A stretch of 64,000 nucleotides of DNA from Advenella mimigardefordensis DPN7 (GTDB taxonomy: Bacteria; Pseudomonadota; Gammaproteobacteria; Burkholderiales; Burkholderiaceae_B): the NCBI RefSeq assembly GCF_000521505.1, contig NZ_CP003915.1, forward strand, positions 2,542,001-2,606,000, written 5' to 3'. Below are positions 28,301 to 35,180 of this stretch, piece by piece (positions within the stretch are counted from its first letter, which is position 1; every line of letters starts with the position of its first letter). The notes beneath the pieces were generated by a model that was given only the letters and a program-made list of their open reading frames with translations, was not told where the DNA came from and searched no databases. The position numbers and the translations under genes are program-made.

Positions 28301-31300
28301 TTGATAGTCAGGCTATCAGCCGTCAGCGCAGATGTGGTGGCGATCGTCAGATCGTTACCGCTGCGGGTTACGTTGATGTTAGTGCCGTCAAGGAACTGCA
28401 CTTTATCGCCAGGAGCCACTTTGCTTGCAGTATCGCCGTTAGCTTGCAGGTTCCATCCTTTGCTGGCTTCGGCCATAGCATTGCCAGCCTGCGTAGCGGC
28501 ATTGTCAGCCGTGGTTTTCACGCCGTCCAATTGTGAGAAATTCACTGCATCGCCGGCTTCTGTGCCATCAGCCAGGCCGGTGATTTTCTTGTTGCCCATG
28601 GCAATGCCATTACCATTCAGTGCTGGGCCACCATTGTTGATGGTCAGGCTATCAGCAGTGAGGTTAGCTGCAGTGCCAATCGTCAGATCGTTGCCATTGC
28701 GGGTTACATTAATATTAGTGCCGTCAAGGAATTGAACCTTATCGCCAGGGGCCACTTTGCTTGCAGTATCGCCATTGGCTTGCAGATTCCAGCCCTTGCT
28801 GGCTTCAGTCATGGCATTGGCTGCCTGAGTTGCTGCGTTCCCTGCCTGAGTGGCGGCATTGTCAGCGACGGTCTTAACACCATCCAGTTGAGAGAAATTC
28901 ACTGCATCGCCGGCTTCTGTGCCATCAGCCAGGCCGGTGATTTTCTTGTTGCCCATGGCAATGCCATTGCCATTCAGTGCAGGGCCACCATTGTTGATGG
29001 TCAGGCTATCAGCAGTGAGGTTAGCTGCAGTGCCAATCGTCAGATCGTTGCCATTGCGGGTTACATTAATATTAGTGCCATCAAGGAATTGAACCTTATC
29101 GCCAGGAGCCACTTTGCTTGCAGTATCGCCATTGGCTTGCAAGTTCCAGCCCTTGCTGGCTTCAGTCATGGCATTGGCTGCCTGAGTTGCTGCGTTCCCT
29201 GCCTGAGTGGCGGCATTGTCTGCGACGCTCTTAACACCATCCAGTTGAGAGAAATTCACTGCATCGCCGGCTTCTGTGCCATCAGCCAGACCAGTGATTT
29301 TCTTGTTGCCCATGGCAATGCCATTGCCATTCAGTGCAGGGCCACCATTGTTGATGGTCAGACTATCAGCCGTCAGCGCAGATGTGGTGGCGATCGTCAG
29401 ATCGTTACCGCTGCGGGTTACGTTGATGTTAGTGCCGTCAAGGAACTGCACTTTATCGCCAGGAGCCACTTTGCTGGCAGTATCGCCGTTAGCTTGCAGG
29501 TTCCATCCTTTGCTGGCTTCGGTCATGGCATTGGCTGCCTGAGTCGCTGCGTTACCCGCTTGCGTCAGCGCATTACCAGCCTGTGTGGCTGCATTGTCTG
29601 CCGTTGTTTTAACAGCACCCAGTTGCGAGAAGTTTACGGCGTCGTTAGGTGCAGTACCATCAGCCAGACCTGCGATTTTCTTATTGCCCATGGCAATGCC
29701 ATTGCCATTCAGCGCAGGGCCACCATTGTTGATGGTCAGACTATCAGCCGTCAGCGCAGATGTGGTGGCGATCGTCAGATCGTTACCGCTGCGGGTTACG
29801 TTGATGTTAGTGCCGTCAAGGAACTGCACTTTATCGCCAGGAGCCACTTTGCTGGCAGTATCGCCGTTAGCTTGCAGGTTCCAGCCTTTGCTGGCTTCTG
29901 TCATGGCATTGGCTGCCTGAGTCGCGGCGTTACCCGCTTGCGTCAGCGCATTACCAGCCTGTGTGGCTGCATTGTCTGCCGTTGTTTTAACAGCACTCAG
30001 TTGCGAGAAGTTTACGGCGTCGTTAGGTGCAGTACCATCAGCCAGACCTGCGATTTTCTTATTGCCCATGGCAATGCCATTGCCATTCAGCGCAGGGCCA
30101 CCATTGTTGATGGTCAGACTATCAGCCGTCAGCGCAGGTGTGGTGGCGATCGTCAGATCTTTGCCGTTGCGCGTGACATTGATGTTGGTGCCATTCAAGA
30201 ACTGAACCTTATCGCCAGGAGCCACTTTGCTTGCAGTATCGCCATTGGCTTGCAGGTTCCAGCCTTTGCTGGCTTCTGTCATGGCATTGGCTGCCTGAGT
30301 CGCGGCGTTACCCGCTTGCGTCAACGCATTACCAGCCTGTGTGGCTGCATTATCGGCCGTTGTTTTAACAGCACCCAGTTGCGAGAAGTTTACGGCGTCG
30401 TTAGGTGCAGTACCATTGGCAAGGCCGGTGATTTTCTTGTTGCCCATGGCAATGCCATTGCCATTCAGTATGGGACCACCATTGTTGATGGTCAGGCTAT
30501 CGGCCGTCAGCGCAGGTGTGGTGGCGATCGTCAGATCTTTGCCGTTGCGCGTGACATTGATGTTGGTGCCATTCAAGAACTGAACCTTATCGCCAGGAGC
30601 CACTTTGCTTGCAGTATCGCCATTGGCTTGCAGGTTCCAGCCTTTGCTGGCTTCGGTCATGGCGTTGGTTGCCTGAGTAGCGGCGTTGCCCGCCTGAGTC
30701 GCTGCATTGTTGGCAATTGTTTTAACGCCATTCAATTGCGAAACGTTAACTGCATCTGCATCAGCCGTTCCGGCAGCCAAGCCAGTCACCTTTTTGTTAT
30801 TCATATTCAGGCCGGCCGCACTCAGTTTCGGACCCGTTGTGCCTAGTTGCAGGCTGCCGTCTGCGCTCAGGTCCAGATCCTTTCTGAGCCTTACACTTAA
30901 ATTTTTCCCGGATGGATCCGCCACGACACCAATCTGGTTAGTTAGCAGGCTATTCGGTGTGGTGACACCACCCGTAATATTCAAATTATCCCCGGACGGA
31001 ACATTGATTTTTTTGTCGTCAGCAGCGGTTGATCCACTGCCATTGGCATCGCCAGAAAAGTTGATGCTACCACCACCGGTCTGCTTGGCCATCGCCGCAT
31101 ACAACTGGCTACCGTTGATAGCGTCGGTACTTGTCGCGGAAATTTCTCCAGATCCCACATTTTTGATCTGACGTTCACCACCGGACAAACCGACTGAGAC
31201 CACCCGATCTGAATCACTGACTACACCCGCGAACCCGCTATATACAGTACCGCCGACGGTAGCGCTGCTGACGGCCGTCGCAGCGGCATCCGTAGTCGAA

Positions 31301-32241
31301 CCAGTACCCAGGGCCACGCTTCGTGCCCGGGTAGCTCGCGACCACTCACCTAGCGCCATGGCACGATCGGCCATTGCACGGGCGCCACCGCCAAGCGCAA
31401 TAGCACCAATTCCGTCGGCCTTTGTCAGTGATTCAGCCTGATAGGTAACCCCTTTTTGCCCGGCAACAGCCTCTATGCCAGTATCGGCACCACCAATGGC
31501 GATAGAACGCGGACCGAGAGCTGTGGCCGAGTGGCCGATAGCCAATGCAGACACACCCGTCGCAGCAGAAACATTACCGATAGCCTGCGCAAAATCCGCG
31601 GTTGCCACCGATTGGCGGCCAATCGCCAGGCTTGTATTGCCGGTAGCCAGTGTTCTGGGGCCGATAGCGACTGAAGATTTACCCTGAGCGCGTGCCCACA
31701 CGCCGATTGCGGTAGCCAATTCGTCTACGGCATTTGACCGACCGCCCACCGCGATTGCCGATTTTCCCGCAGAAGCCGATTCGCCGATAGCGATGGATTG
31801 GGCTTCAAGCAGCCCTCCACTCGTGATTGTGGATTTGATCAGATCCGTTCGCTTTTCATACGGATTTTTTCGCTCCAGGATGGCAATGTTGCCGCTTGCT
31901 GCCTGTGCTCCGCAACCTACGGCAATACCTGCTACGTTCGTAGCAGTCGCTCCAGTGCCGCATCGGTTACTGGCAACCTCTGTACCGGGATTACTACTTG
32001 TTTTTAGCGGCGCGGCCATTACCGGTGATGCGAACATCCAAAGTCCGGCCAGATAAAAGGCAGTGGCCAGCTCGGTTAATTTCCAGCGACCTGTCGCAAC
32101 GACGGCTGCCTGAACATTGCTTAACTGTTTTCCTGTTACATGAATACTTCCTGGTTTTGAAACTGCTGTTTTAGCAATTTCTGAGACGACAACCCAGTTT
32201 CTGGTGGCTGCATTCCAAATGACGCGAAAAATTTTATTCAC
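19312..32241 (-). CDS. Giant trimeric autotransporter adhesin (YadA/AtaA-like)
   Basis: 4309 residues. An extended signal peptide region (MNKIFRVIWNAATRNWVVVS, cleavage near residue 77 after SPVMAA) is followed by a YadA-type head (about residues 90-320) built of AIG-repeats such as SVAIGPRTLATG and SLAIGRQSVATA. Connector and neck follow (GSQLYAAM). The stalk (residues 534-3942) consists of 25 tandem repeats in two classes. The C-terminus holds a further head/stalk part and the YadA membrane anchor, ending GAGVGYQW. Such proteins trimerise in the outer membrane and mediate adhesion and autoagglutination. An AAGGA ribosome site lies about 11 bases before the ATG. The TpgA-like gene follows downstream. 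Confidence 0.97.
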   Translation of the reverse strand: MNKIFRVIWNAATRNWVVVSEIAKTAVSKPGSIHVTGKQLSNVQAAVVATGRWKLTELATAFYLAGLWMFASPVMAAPLKTSSNPGTEVASNRCGTGATATNVAGIAVGCGAQAASGNIAILERKNPYEKRTDLIKSTITSGGLLEAQSIAIGESASAGKSAIAVGGRSNAVDELATAIGVWARAQGKSSVAIGPRTLATGNTSLAIGRQSVATADFAQAIGNVSAATGVSALAIGHSATALGPRSIAIGGADTGIEAVAGQKGVTYQAESLTKADGIGAIALGGGARAMADRAMALGEWSRATRARSVALGTGSTTDAAATAVSSATVGGTVYSGFAGVVSDSDRVVSVGLSGGERQIKNVGSGEISATSTDAINGSQLYAAMAKQTGGGSINFSGDANGSGSTAADDKKINVPSGDNLNITGGVTTPNSLLTNQIGVVADPSGKNLSVRLRKDLDLSADGSLQLGTTGPKLSAAGLNMNNKKVTGLAAGTADADAVNVSQLNGVKTIANNAATQAGNAATQATNAMTEASKGWNLQANGDTASKVAPGDKVQFLNGTNINVTRNGKDLTIATTPALTADSLTINNGGPILNGNGIAMGNKKITGLANGTAPNDAVNFSQLGAVKTTADNAATQAGNALTQAGNAATQAANAMTEASKGWNLQANGDTASKVAPGDKVQFLNGTNINVTRNGKDLTIATTPALTADSLTINNGGPALNGNGIAMGNKKIAGLADGTAPNDAVNFSQLSAVKTTADNAATQAGNALTQAGNAATQAANAMTEASKGWNLQANGDTASKVAPGDKVQFLDGTNINVTRSGNDLTIATTSALTADSLTINNGGPALNGNGIAMGNKKIAGLADGTAPNDAVNFSQLGAVKTTADNAATQAGNALTQAGNAATQAANAMTEASKGWNLQANGDTASKVAPGDKVQFLDGTNINVTRSGNDLTIATTSALTADSLTINNGGPALNGNGIAMGNKKITGLADGTEAGDAVNFSQLDGVKSVADNAATQAGNAATQAANAMTEASKGWNLQANGDTASKVAPGDKVQFLDGTNINVTRNGNDLTIGTAANLTADSLTINNGGPALNGNGIAMGNKKITGLADGTEAGDAVNFSQLDGVKTVADNAATQAGNAATQAANAMTEASKGWNLQANGDTASKVAPGDKVQFLDGTNINVTRNGNDLTIGTAANLTADSLTINNGGPALNGNGIAMGNKKITGLADGTEAGDAVNFSQLDGVKTTADNAATQAGNAMAEASKGWNLQANGDTASKVAPGDKVQFLDGTNINVTRSGNDLTIATTSALTADSLTINNGGPVLNGNGIAMGNKKITGLADGTEAGDAVNFSQLDGVKTTADNAATQAGNAMAEASKGWNLQANGDTASKVAPGDKVQFLDGTNINVTRSGNDLTIATTPVLTADSLTINNGGPALNGNGIAMGNKKITGLADGTEAGDAVNFSQLDGVKTTADNAATQAANAMAEASKGWNLQANGDTASKVAPGDKVQFLDGTNITVTRSGNDLTIGTAANLTADSLTINNGGPALNGNGIAMGNKKIAGLADGTEAGDAVNFSQLDSVKTTADNALAEAGKGWNLQANGDTATKVAPGDKVQFLDGTNINVTRNGNDLTIATTSALTADSLTINNGGPVLGSTGIDLKDKKLTNVGAGTLAADSKDGVNASQLFAVGNSTASALGGDSAFDPATGVVTPSLKVGEKSFTNVNDALGDLNTTLENTTAEASKGWNLQANGDTASKVAPGDKVQFLDGTNINVTRNGNDLTIATTSALTADSLTINNGGPVLGSTGIDLKDKKLTNVGAGTLAADSKDGVNASQLYAVGNSTASAFGGDSAFDPATGVVTPSLKVGEKNFTNVNDALGDLNTTLAATTEVASKGFNLQANDDTASKVAPGDTVKFIDGTNINVTRNGNDLTIATAPGLTADSLTINNGGPVLSSTGLDMKDKKLTNVGAGTLAADSKDGVNASQLFAVGNSTASALGGDSAFDPATGVVTPSLKVGEKNFSNVNEALGELNTTLANTTAEASKGWNLQANGDTASKVAPGDKVQFLDGTNITVTRSGNDLTIGTAANLTADSLTINNGGPALNGNGIAMGNKKIAGLADGTEAGDAVNFSQLDSVKATADNALAEAGKGWNLQANGDTATKVAPGDKVQFLDGTNINVTRNGNDLTIATTSALTADSLTINNGGPVLGSTGIDLKDKKLTNVGAGTLAADSKDGVNASQLFAVGNSTASALGGDSAFDPATGVVTPSLKVGEKSFTNVNDALGDLNTTLENTTAEASKGWNLQANGDAASKVAPGDKVQFLDGTNINVTRNGNDLTIGTAANLTADTLTINNGGPVLGSTGIDLKDKKLTNVAGGTLAADSKDAVNGSQLFAVGNSTASAFGGDSAFDPATGVVTPSLKVGEKNFTNVNDALGDLNTTLANTTAEANKGWNLQANGDTATKVAPGDKVQFLDGTNINVTRNGNDLTIATAPALTADSLTINNGGPVLSSTGLDLKDKKLTNLTAGTLAADSKDGVNASQLFAVGNSTASAFGGDSAFDPATGVVTPSLKVGEKNFTNVNEALGDLNTTLENTTAEASKGWNLQANGDTASKVAPGDKVQFLDGTNINVTRNGNDLTIATTSALTADSLKINNGGPVLSSTGLDLKDKKLTNVAAGTLAADSKDGVNASQLFAVGNSTASAFGGDSAFDPATGVVTPSLKVGEKNFTNVNDALGDLNTTLAATTEVASKGFNLQANGDTATKVAPGDKVQFLDGTNINVTRNGNDLTFATAANLTADSLTINNGGPVLSSTGLDLKDKKLTNVAAGTLAADSKDAVNGSQLFAVGNSTASAFGGDSAFDPATGVVTPSLKVGEKNFTNVNDALGDLNTTLTATTEVASKGFNLQANGDTATKVAPGDKVQFLDGTNINVTRNGNDLTIATTSALTADSLTINNGGPVLGSTGIDLKDKKLTNVAAGTLAADSKDAVNGSQLFAVGNSTASAFGGDSAFDPATGVVTPSLKVGEKNFTNVNDALGDLNTTLTATTEVASKGFNLQANGDTATKVAPGDKVQFLDGTNINVTRNGNDLTIATTSALTADSLTINNGGPVLGSTGIDLKDKKLTNVAAGTLAADSKDAVNGSQLFAVGNSTASAFGGDSAFDPATGVVTPSLKVGEKNFTNVNDALGDLNTTLTATTEVASKGFNLQANGDTATKVAPGDKVQFLDGTSINVTRNGNDLTIATTSALTADSLTINNGGPVLGSTGIDLKDKKLTNVGAGTLAADSKDGVNAGQLFAVGNSTASAFGGDSAFDPATGVVTPSLKVGEKNFTNVNDALGDLSTTLAATTEVASKGFNLQANGDTATKVAPGDKVQFLDGTNINVTRNGNDLTIGTAANLTADSLTINNGGPVLGSTGIDLKDKKLTNVAAGTLAADSKDAVNGSQLFAVGNSTASAFGGDSAFDPATGVVTPSLKVGEKNFTNVNDALGDLNSTLAATTEVASKGFNLQANGDTASKVAPGDTVKFIDGTNINVTRNGNELTFATTANLTADSLTINNGGPVLSSTGLDLKDKKLTNVAAGTLAADSKDAVNGSQLFAVGNSTASAFGGDSAFDPATGVVTPSLKVGERNFTNVNDALGDLNSTLAATTEVASKGFNLQANGDTASKVAPGDTVKFIDGTNINVTRNGNELTFATTANLTADSLTINNGGPVLSSTGLDLKDKKLTNVAAGTLAADSKDAVNGSQLFAVGNSTASAFGGDSAFDPATGVVTPSLKVGEKNFTNVNDALGDLNSTLAATTEVASKGFNLQANGDTASKVAPGDTVKFIDGTNINVTRNGNELTFATAANLTADSLTINNGGPVLSSTGLDLKDKKLTNLAAGTLSKDSKDAVNASQLFKVGSSTAAAFGGDSTFDPETGEITAALKVGDQRFTSVNGALDAINSNVGAIARRGWDIAGSDGIVANVATGEQVRFVAGNAHTRVGVTEQNGVSTVSVSAASSPLQYTQTNQANGNNAPVADPFGKTNSVTLVGQDASAPVSLNNVAKAKLSADSLQAVNGQQLYGLGESIASTLGGDTRFNAETGKLDSTFHVGNNTYHNVADALSGIGEVADRGWQLQLNNDTPQKVAAGSTVGFNQGRNIELTRDGNQITVATAPNVTFESIRADRMEGDAISAKSYLGVIDGPAMTQSGIDAAGKPITNLKPGEIAEGSTDAVTGGQLHSLAGGTATALNRLQGNLDRVAKDANAGSATAGAMANLPQAYLPGKSMFALATARYVGQQGFAAGLSKVSENGNWIIKGSVSGNTRGKTMVGAGVGYQW
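20416..25806 (-). repeat. Stalk repeat block, 450-bp class B units (units 14-25)
   Basis: Twelve consecutive copies; eleven are exactly 450 bases (150 residues) and the last, membrane-proximal copy is 441. Each codes for a G(W/F)NLQANGDT start, DGTNINVTRNGN, LTADSLTINNGGP, DLKDKKLTN, DSKD-VN-SQLFAVGNSTAS, GGDSAFDPATGVVTPSLKVG, and a coiled-coil end. Units 19 and 20 look base-for-base identical over 450 bases (22681-23130 against 23131-23580), which points to recent duplication or gene conversion. Confidence 0.95.
25807..27471 (-). repeat. Mixed stalk repeats (unit 13 class A, units 10-12 class B)
   Basis: Units 10-12 (26122-27471) are 450-base class B copies; unit 13 (25807-26121) is a 315-base class A copy embedded among class B. 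Units 13-14 repeat the protein sequence of units 9-10 with a single difference (Thr to Ala), 1665 bases away, so a two-unit block has been copied within the array. Confidence 0.93.
27472..30642 (-). repeat. Stalk repeat block, class A units of 315-378 bp (units 1-9)
   Basis: Nine units of 378, 378, 378, 357, 357, 336, 336, 336 and 315 bases in translation order. The constant part ends with GNGIAMGNKKI-GLA-GT and a neck SQL. The only length difference is in the coiled coil, which loses one seven-residue step at a time (ATQAGNA, LTQAGNA, ATQAANA, MTEASK). The unit boundaries were placed on the codons for the GW dipeptide and add up exactly. Confidence 0.95.
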
Positions 32242-32833
32242 AACAAAATCCTTAACTCAAATCCGAACCTGACAATCTGACTATTCATCCTCACTGACCG
32301 TTACGTCATGACCATTGTGTGGGCAGACCTAACGAACCCGCAAAACACCGGGGAATGACGGGCTGAGTACTACGTACCGCAAGTTTCGTGCGCGTCGGAA
32401 TTGTGTATTTTTCTGCCCCAATAAAAATTAACGCAGATCAATTTTTTGAGTTAATTCACCAATATTGACGTTTTAAATCGGATGCAGCTCAGATGCTGTT
32501 GTAAAAAGGTTCTTCGTCGAATCGTCTCCAAATATTCCCGCCCTTTACTCAAAAGTTGCGAAATGCAGGGATCAATACGTTTTTAACTGGGACCGGCAAG
32601 TGTTTTTTAAAACAGTGTGGCCACTGTCTGAACCACGTACATTCAGCCAGCGTAATCTGCTGTGGCCTGTACCGCTCACCTGCTGTTCAGCGGAACGCTG
32701 TCAGCCAATTCATGACAACTGACATTGATACATTTTGTTAATTATTGCAGATGTAATTGACTTTGATTTAATTGTCTATGAAACCGATTGATCGCATAAT
32801 TTGCTCACCACACATACAACAAAGGAAAGAGAA
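32242..32833. other. Long divergent control region between adhesin and aquaporin
   Basis: 592 bases without a supportable gene. The part next to the adhesin is GC-mixed; 32400-32480 and 32720-32790 are AT-rich and are the likely promoter zones. A 61-codon plus-strand frame (32556-32741) has no recognisable features. The long leader on the adhesin side may carry regulation of this very costly gene, but no known motif is evident. Confidence 0.5.
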
Positions 32834-33532
32834 ATGATCAAGCAATGTAGTGCAGAAGCATTTGGAACATTCTGGCTGGTCTTCGGTGGTTGCGGCAGCG
32901 CAGTACTCGCCGCTGGTTTTCCGGAATTGGGGATCGGGTTTGCTGGTGTAGCGCTGGCTTTCGGTTTAACCGTACTCACTATGGCCTACGCAGTAGGCCA
33001 TATTTCTGGCGGGCACTTTAATCCGGCGGTCACACTAGGGCTGTTCGCTGGAGGACGCATCCCTGTTAGCACAGTTGTACCTTATATTATTTCTCAAGTG
33101 ATAGGTGGCATACTGGCTGGCGGCGTACTGTATCTGATTGCCAGTGGAAAAGCAGGATTCGATGTCTCTGCCAGTGGATTCGCTTCTAACGGCTATGGCG
33201 AACACTCACCGGGAGGCTACTCACTCACTGCTGCGATTATTGCCGAGTTCGTACTTACGGCGTTCTTTTTGATTGTTATCCATGGCGCCACCGATAAGCG
33301 CGCACCGGCCGGTTTTGCACCTCTTGCCATTGGCCTGGCGCTAACATTGATTCACCTCATCAGCATCCCTGTCACCAACACCTCCGTTAACCCGGCACGA
33401 AGCACCGGCGTTGCGCTATTCCAGGGAGATTGGGCCTTATCACAACTGTGGGTTTTCTGGATCGTGCCTATTCTAGGCGCCATAGCGGGCGGTTTGATCT
33501 ACCGTAACCTGTTGTCCGGGGACGAAAGATAA
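32834..33532 (+). CDS. aqpZ: Aquaporin Z (MIP family water channel)
   Basis: 232 residues from the ATG at 32834, with an AAAGGA ribosome site; the upstream in-frame start adds residues not found in the family. Six transmembrane helices are visible along with both pore motifs: HFNPAVTLG (NPA at 63-65) and SVNPARSTG. The narrow-pore residues (Phe before helix 2, His in GHISGGHF, Arg after the second NPA) favour water over glycerol, as in AqpZ. It stands alone and is divergent from the adhesin gene. Confidence 0.93.
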   Translation: MIKQCSAEAFGTFWLVFGGCGSAVLAAGFPELGIGFAGVALAFGLTVLTMAYAVGHISGGHFNPAVTLGLFAGGRIPVSTVVPYIISQVIGGILAGGVLYLIASGKAGFDVSASGFASNGYGEHSPGGYSLTAAIIAEFVLTAFFLIVIHGATDKRAPAGFAPLAIGLALTLIHLISIPVTNTSVNPARSTGVALFQGDWALSQLWVFWIVPILGAIAGGLIYRNLLSGDER

Positions 33533-33666
33533 TTCCCGCTAATACTGCAATCGGGACAGTGAAAAAACACGCCAGGCTTTACGATCACACTCACTACGGC
33601 GATGGCTGGTTGTACTGAAAGGATGTAAGTCCCGAATACAGATGAGGCTGGTCTGATAGGCAGTGC

Positions 33667-33903
33667 TTACCAGAACCAGCCTCGACGCAATCTGGACGAT
33701 TGCGCCCTGTTCAGTCTTGCCGCTTCCGCCTCTGCGTAGTCTTTCTCGCCCGCCTCATACGGTCCTTCATACGAACAGCCGCCACGGTACCAGGCACACT
33801 CGCCGACTATAGAAGAACCCGAACGACCACCTCCTGAACATCCAGAAACAAGTGCGGCCAGGCATAGTATGAGGCTAAGTCGAAAACAACGATTGATGGG
33901 CAT
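33667..33903 (-). CDS. Small lipoprotein, unknown function
   Basis: 78 residues. The signal peptide ends in a lipobox LVSGC. The mature part contains Cys residues in ECAWYRGGCSYEG and an acidic/Ala-rich helix (EAGEKDYAEAEAARLNRAQS) ending RRGWFW. GGAG lies about 12 bases before the ATG. It is convergent with aqpZ across a 130-base gap. Not a recognised family. Confidence 0.6.
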   Translation of the reverse strand: MPINRCFRLSLILCLAALVSGCSGGGRSGSSIVGECAWYRGGCSYEGPYEAGEKDYAEAEAARLNRAQSSRLRRGWFW

Positions 33904-33988
33904 GGGGGGTGTACTCCTGGAGGCTCAAAAGAATTTATAAATACCAGCAAATTCTATCGATCATGTACAGAAAAATTCAAATGCAGCG

Positions 33989-34010
33989 TAACAAAATATG
34001 TATTTTGTTA
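33989..34010. repeat. 22-bp palindrome in AT-rich leader
   Basis: TAACAAAATA and its exact complement TATTTTGTTA are separated by two bases, about 90 bases upstream of the small ORF at 34101. A perfect, AT-rich, short-spaced palindrome of this kind is typical of an operator for a dimeric regulator. It could instead be a weak terminator. No regulator gene is adjacent. Confidence 0.55.
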
Positions 34011-34039
34011 TATAAATGCTATATTTACGATATGAAAAC

Positions 34040-34061
34040 CCGCAAGAACGCTATCTTGCGG
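34040..34061 (+). promoter_or_regulatory. Leader hairpin before small ORF
   Basis: Eight-base arms CCGCAAGA and TCTTGCGG with a six-base loop lie 40 bases upstream of the ATG at 34101. It may be a leader structure or a terminator; no T-run follows. Confidence 0.35.
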
Positions 34062-34100
34062 CCTGACGCTTTACCGTTAAAGACAAATAAAGAGGCCAGG

Positions 34101-34280
34101 ATGGACGATTCAAGTCAACAACATATACATTATCTCAAAACGTTAGAGAGCGAGTTTCAGCGCGAAGAAGCCGAGTTGCGCAGTTGGCTGGACACCAATG
34201 TAACAGATTTAGCATCTCGCAAGTGGTATCTGGAACGCCAGCGCGAAGATCATATCGCCCGAGGCAGAAGATACATTTGA
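34101..34280 (+). CDS. Small charged helical protein, unknown
   Basis: 59 residues from the ATG at 34101, which has AGGCCAGG directly upstream. An open frame extends back to 33909, but that part is AT-rich and does not look coding. The sequence (HYLKTLESEFQREEAELRSW, then ASRKWYLERQREDHIARGRR) is strongly charged and predicted helical. No known family is recognised. It precedes the Cys-rich secreted protein and may be cotranscribed with it. Confidence 0.45.
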   Translation: MDDSSQQHIHYLKTLESEFQREEAELRSWLDTNVTDLASRKWYLERQREDHIARGRRYI

Positions 34281-34324
34281 GCGCCGTTCAAAGCACGCTC
34301 AGGCGGCGCGAAACGCTTCACATT

Positions 34325-34684
34325 TTGTTTAAAAAATACCTTTCATGGGTCTGTGCAGTTGTGATGCTTTCTAGTGTGATCGTGCCTCCTGCGATCGCAC
34401 GAAACTATCCGTGCTCGGGATCAAAAGGAGGCATCTCCCATTGTCAGGGGAAAACGTTCATTTGCAATGATGGATCTGTAAGCGGATCAAAAAAGCATTG
34501 CTCGGCTCAATACGGTAACGGCAACGCATCGGCCACACAATTGTTTTCCGGCAATCGCAATATGACACCTTCCGCAAGAAAAGACGCAGGTTGCGTTTGT
34601 CGTACCGGTAATTATTGCACAGGCCCCAGAGGGGGCAAATTCTGCTACAGCGATTCCGGGCGCAAGAGTTATTTGCGACATTGA
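34325..34684 (+). CDS. Cys-rich secreted protein, unknown function
   Basis: About 119 residues if translation begins at the TTG at 34325 just before the hydrophobic signal segment (KKYLSWVCAVVMLSSVIVPP, cleavage near AIA-RN). Longer in-frame starts reach 34184 but overlap the previous ORF. The mature part has paired-Cys motifs YPCSGSKGGISHCQGKTFIC and CVCRTGNYCTGPRGGKFCY, which recur in small periplasmic or secreted proteins of proteobacteria often found in accessory regions. Disulfide-bonded, function unknown. The start is uncertain; the frame is convincing. Confidence 0.6.
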   Translation: MFKKYLSWVCAVVMLSSVIVPPAIARNYPCSGSKGGISHCQGKTFICNDGSVSGSKKHCSAQYGNGNASATQLFSGNRNMTPSARKDAGCVCRTGNYCTGPRGGKFCYSDSGRKSYLRH

Positions 34685-34767
34685 TTCCCGTTTGCGCGTA
34701 CCTGCCCGGACCCGGATACCGGCTTAATTCAAGAATGCAGCAACATTGCAGGAACGTACTGTTGCAG

Positions 34768-35037
34768 CTAGCCGCAAGTTACCCGACTGACCTTCCCTTC
34801 CTTGTCCACATACACATTCAAGCGCTGCGCAGAATAGTCCATTGTCATAACGGAATCAGGATGAATAATCCGGGTGTTCCTGCCCAGGGCCGATTTATTC
34901 AGATCCGTTTCCGGCGTACCTATCAGACTTTGATGGCGATTGGCACCGCATGCATCATCATTCTGCGTCTGTCCCGGCGTGGACGTCTGACAGGCGGCAA
35001 GCATGAGCAACGGGGCGAAAATGACCAGTTTTTTCAA
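34768..35037 (-). CDS. Lipoprotein with inhibitor I78 domain
   Basis: 89 residues starting at a TTG (35037) backed by a strong AGGAG eight bases upstream. The signal ends in a lipobox LAAC. The mature part carries the I78 peptidase-inhibitor signature: ACGANRHQSLIGTPETDL, then RIIHPDSVMTMDYSAQRLNV and DKEGKVSRVTCG, with the two Cys at both ends. I78 proteins are thought to inhibit serine proteases in the periplasm. Short gaps separate it from convergent and divergent neighbours, so it is probably transcribed alone. Confidence 0.85.
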   Translation of the reverse strand: MKKLVIFAPLLMLAACQTSTPGQTQNDDACGANRHQSLIGTPETDLNKSALGRNTRIIHPDSVMTMDYSAQRLNVYVDKEGKVSRVTCG

Positions 35038-35180
35038 AACGACTTCTCCTTTGATGGTTACTTGCTCATTTATACACGAATAAACGCTTCCCCGTGGGCA
35101 ACCTGCCCTCTCAGCGTTGAACGCAGTCAGCGGGAGTAGCAGCCACTACATTGTGCAATTGAAACCGGCCGCCGGGCCAC

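Noticed and set aside
20416..30642. A CRISPR array
   Set aside because: The repeats are 315-450 bases long, in frame and coding; there are no short repeats with unique spacers.
28732..30846. A 704-codon open frame on the plus strand, antisense to the adhesin, plus many shorter ones across 20-30 kb
   Set aside because: They are the complement of the stalk repeats. A repeat with no stop in the opposite frames, copied many times in multiples of three, keeps those frames open. The predicted products are low-complexity repeats without ribosome sites.
32556..32741. 61-codon frame in the adhesin-aquaporin intergenic region
   Set aside because: No ribosome site and no features; the region is better explained as regulatory DNA.
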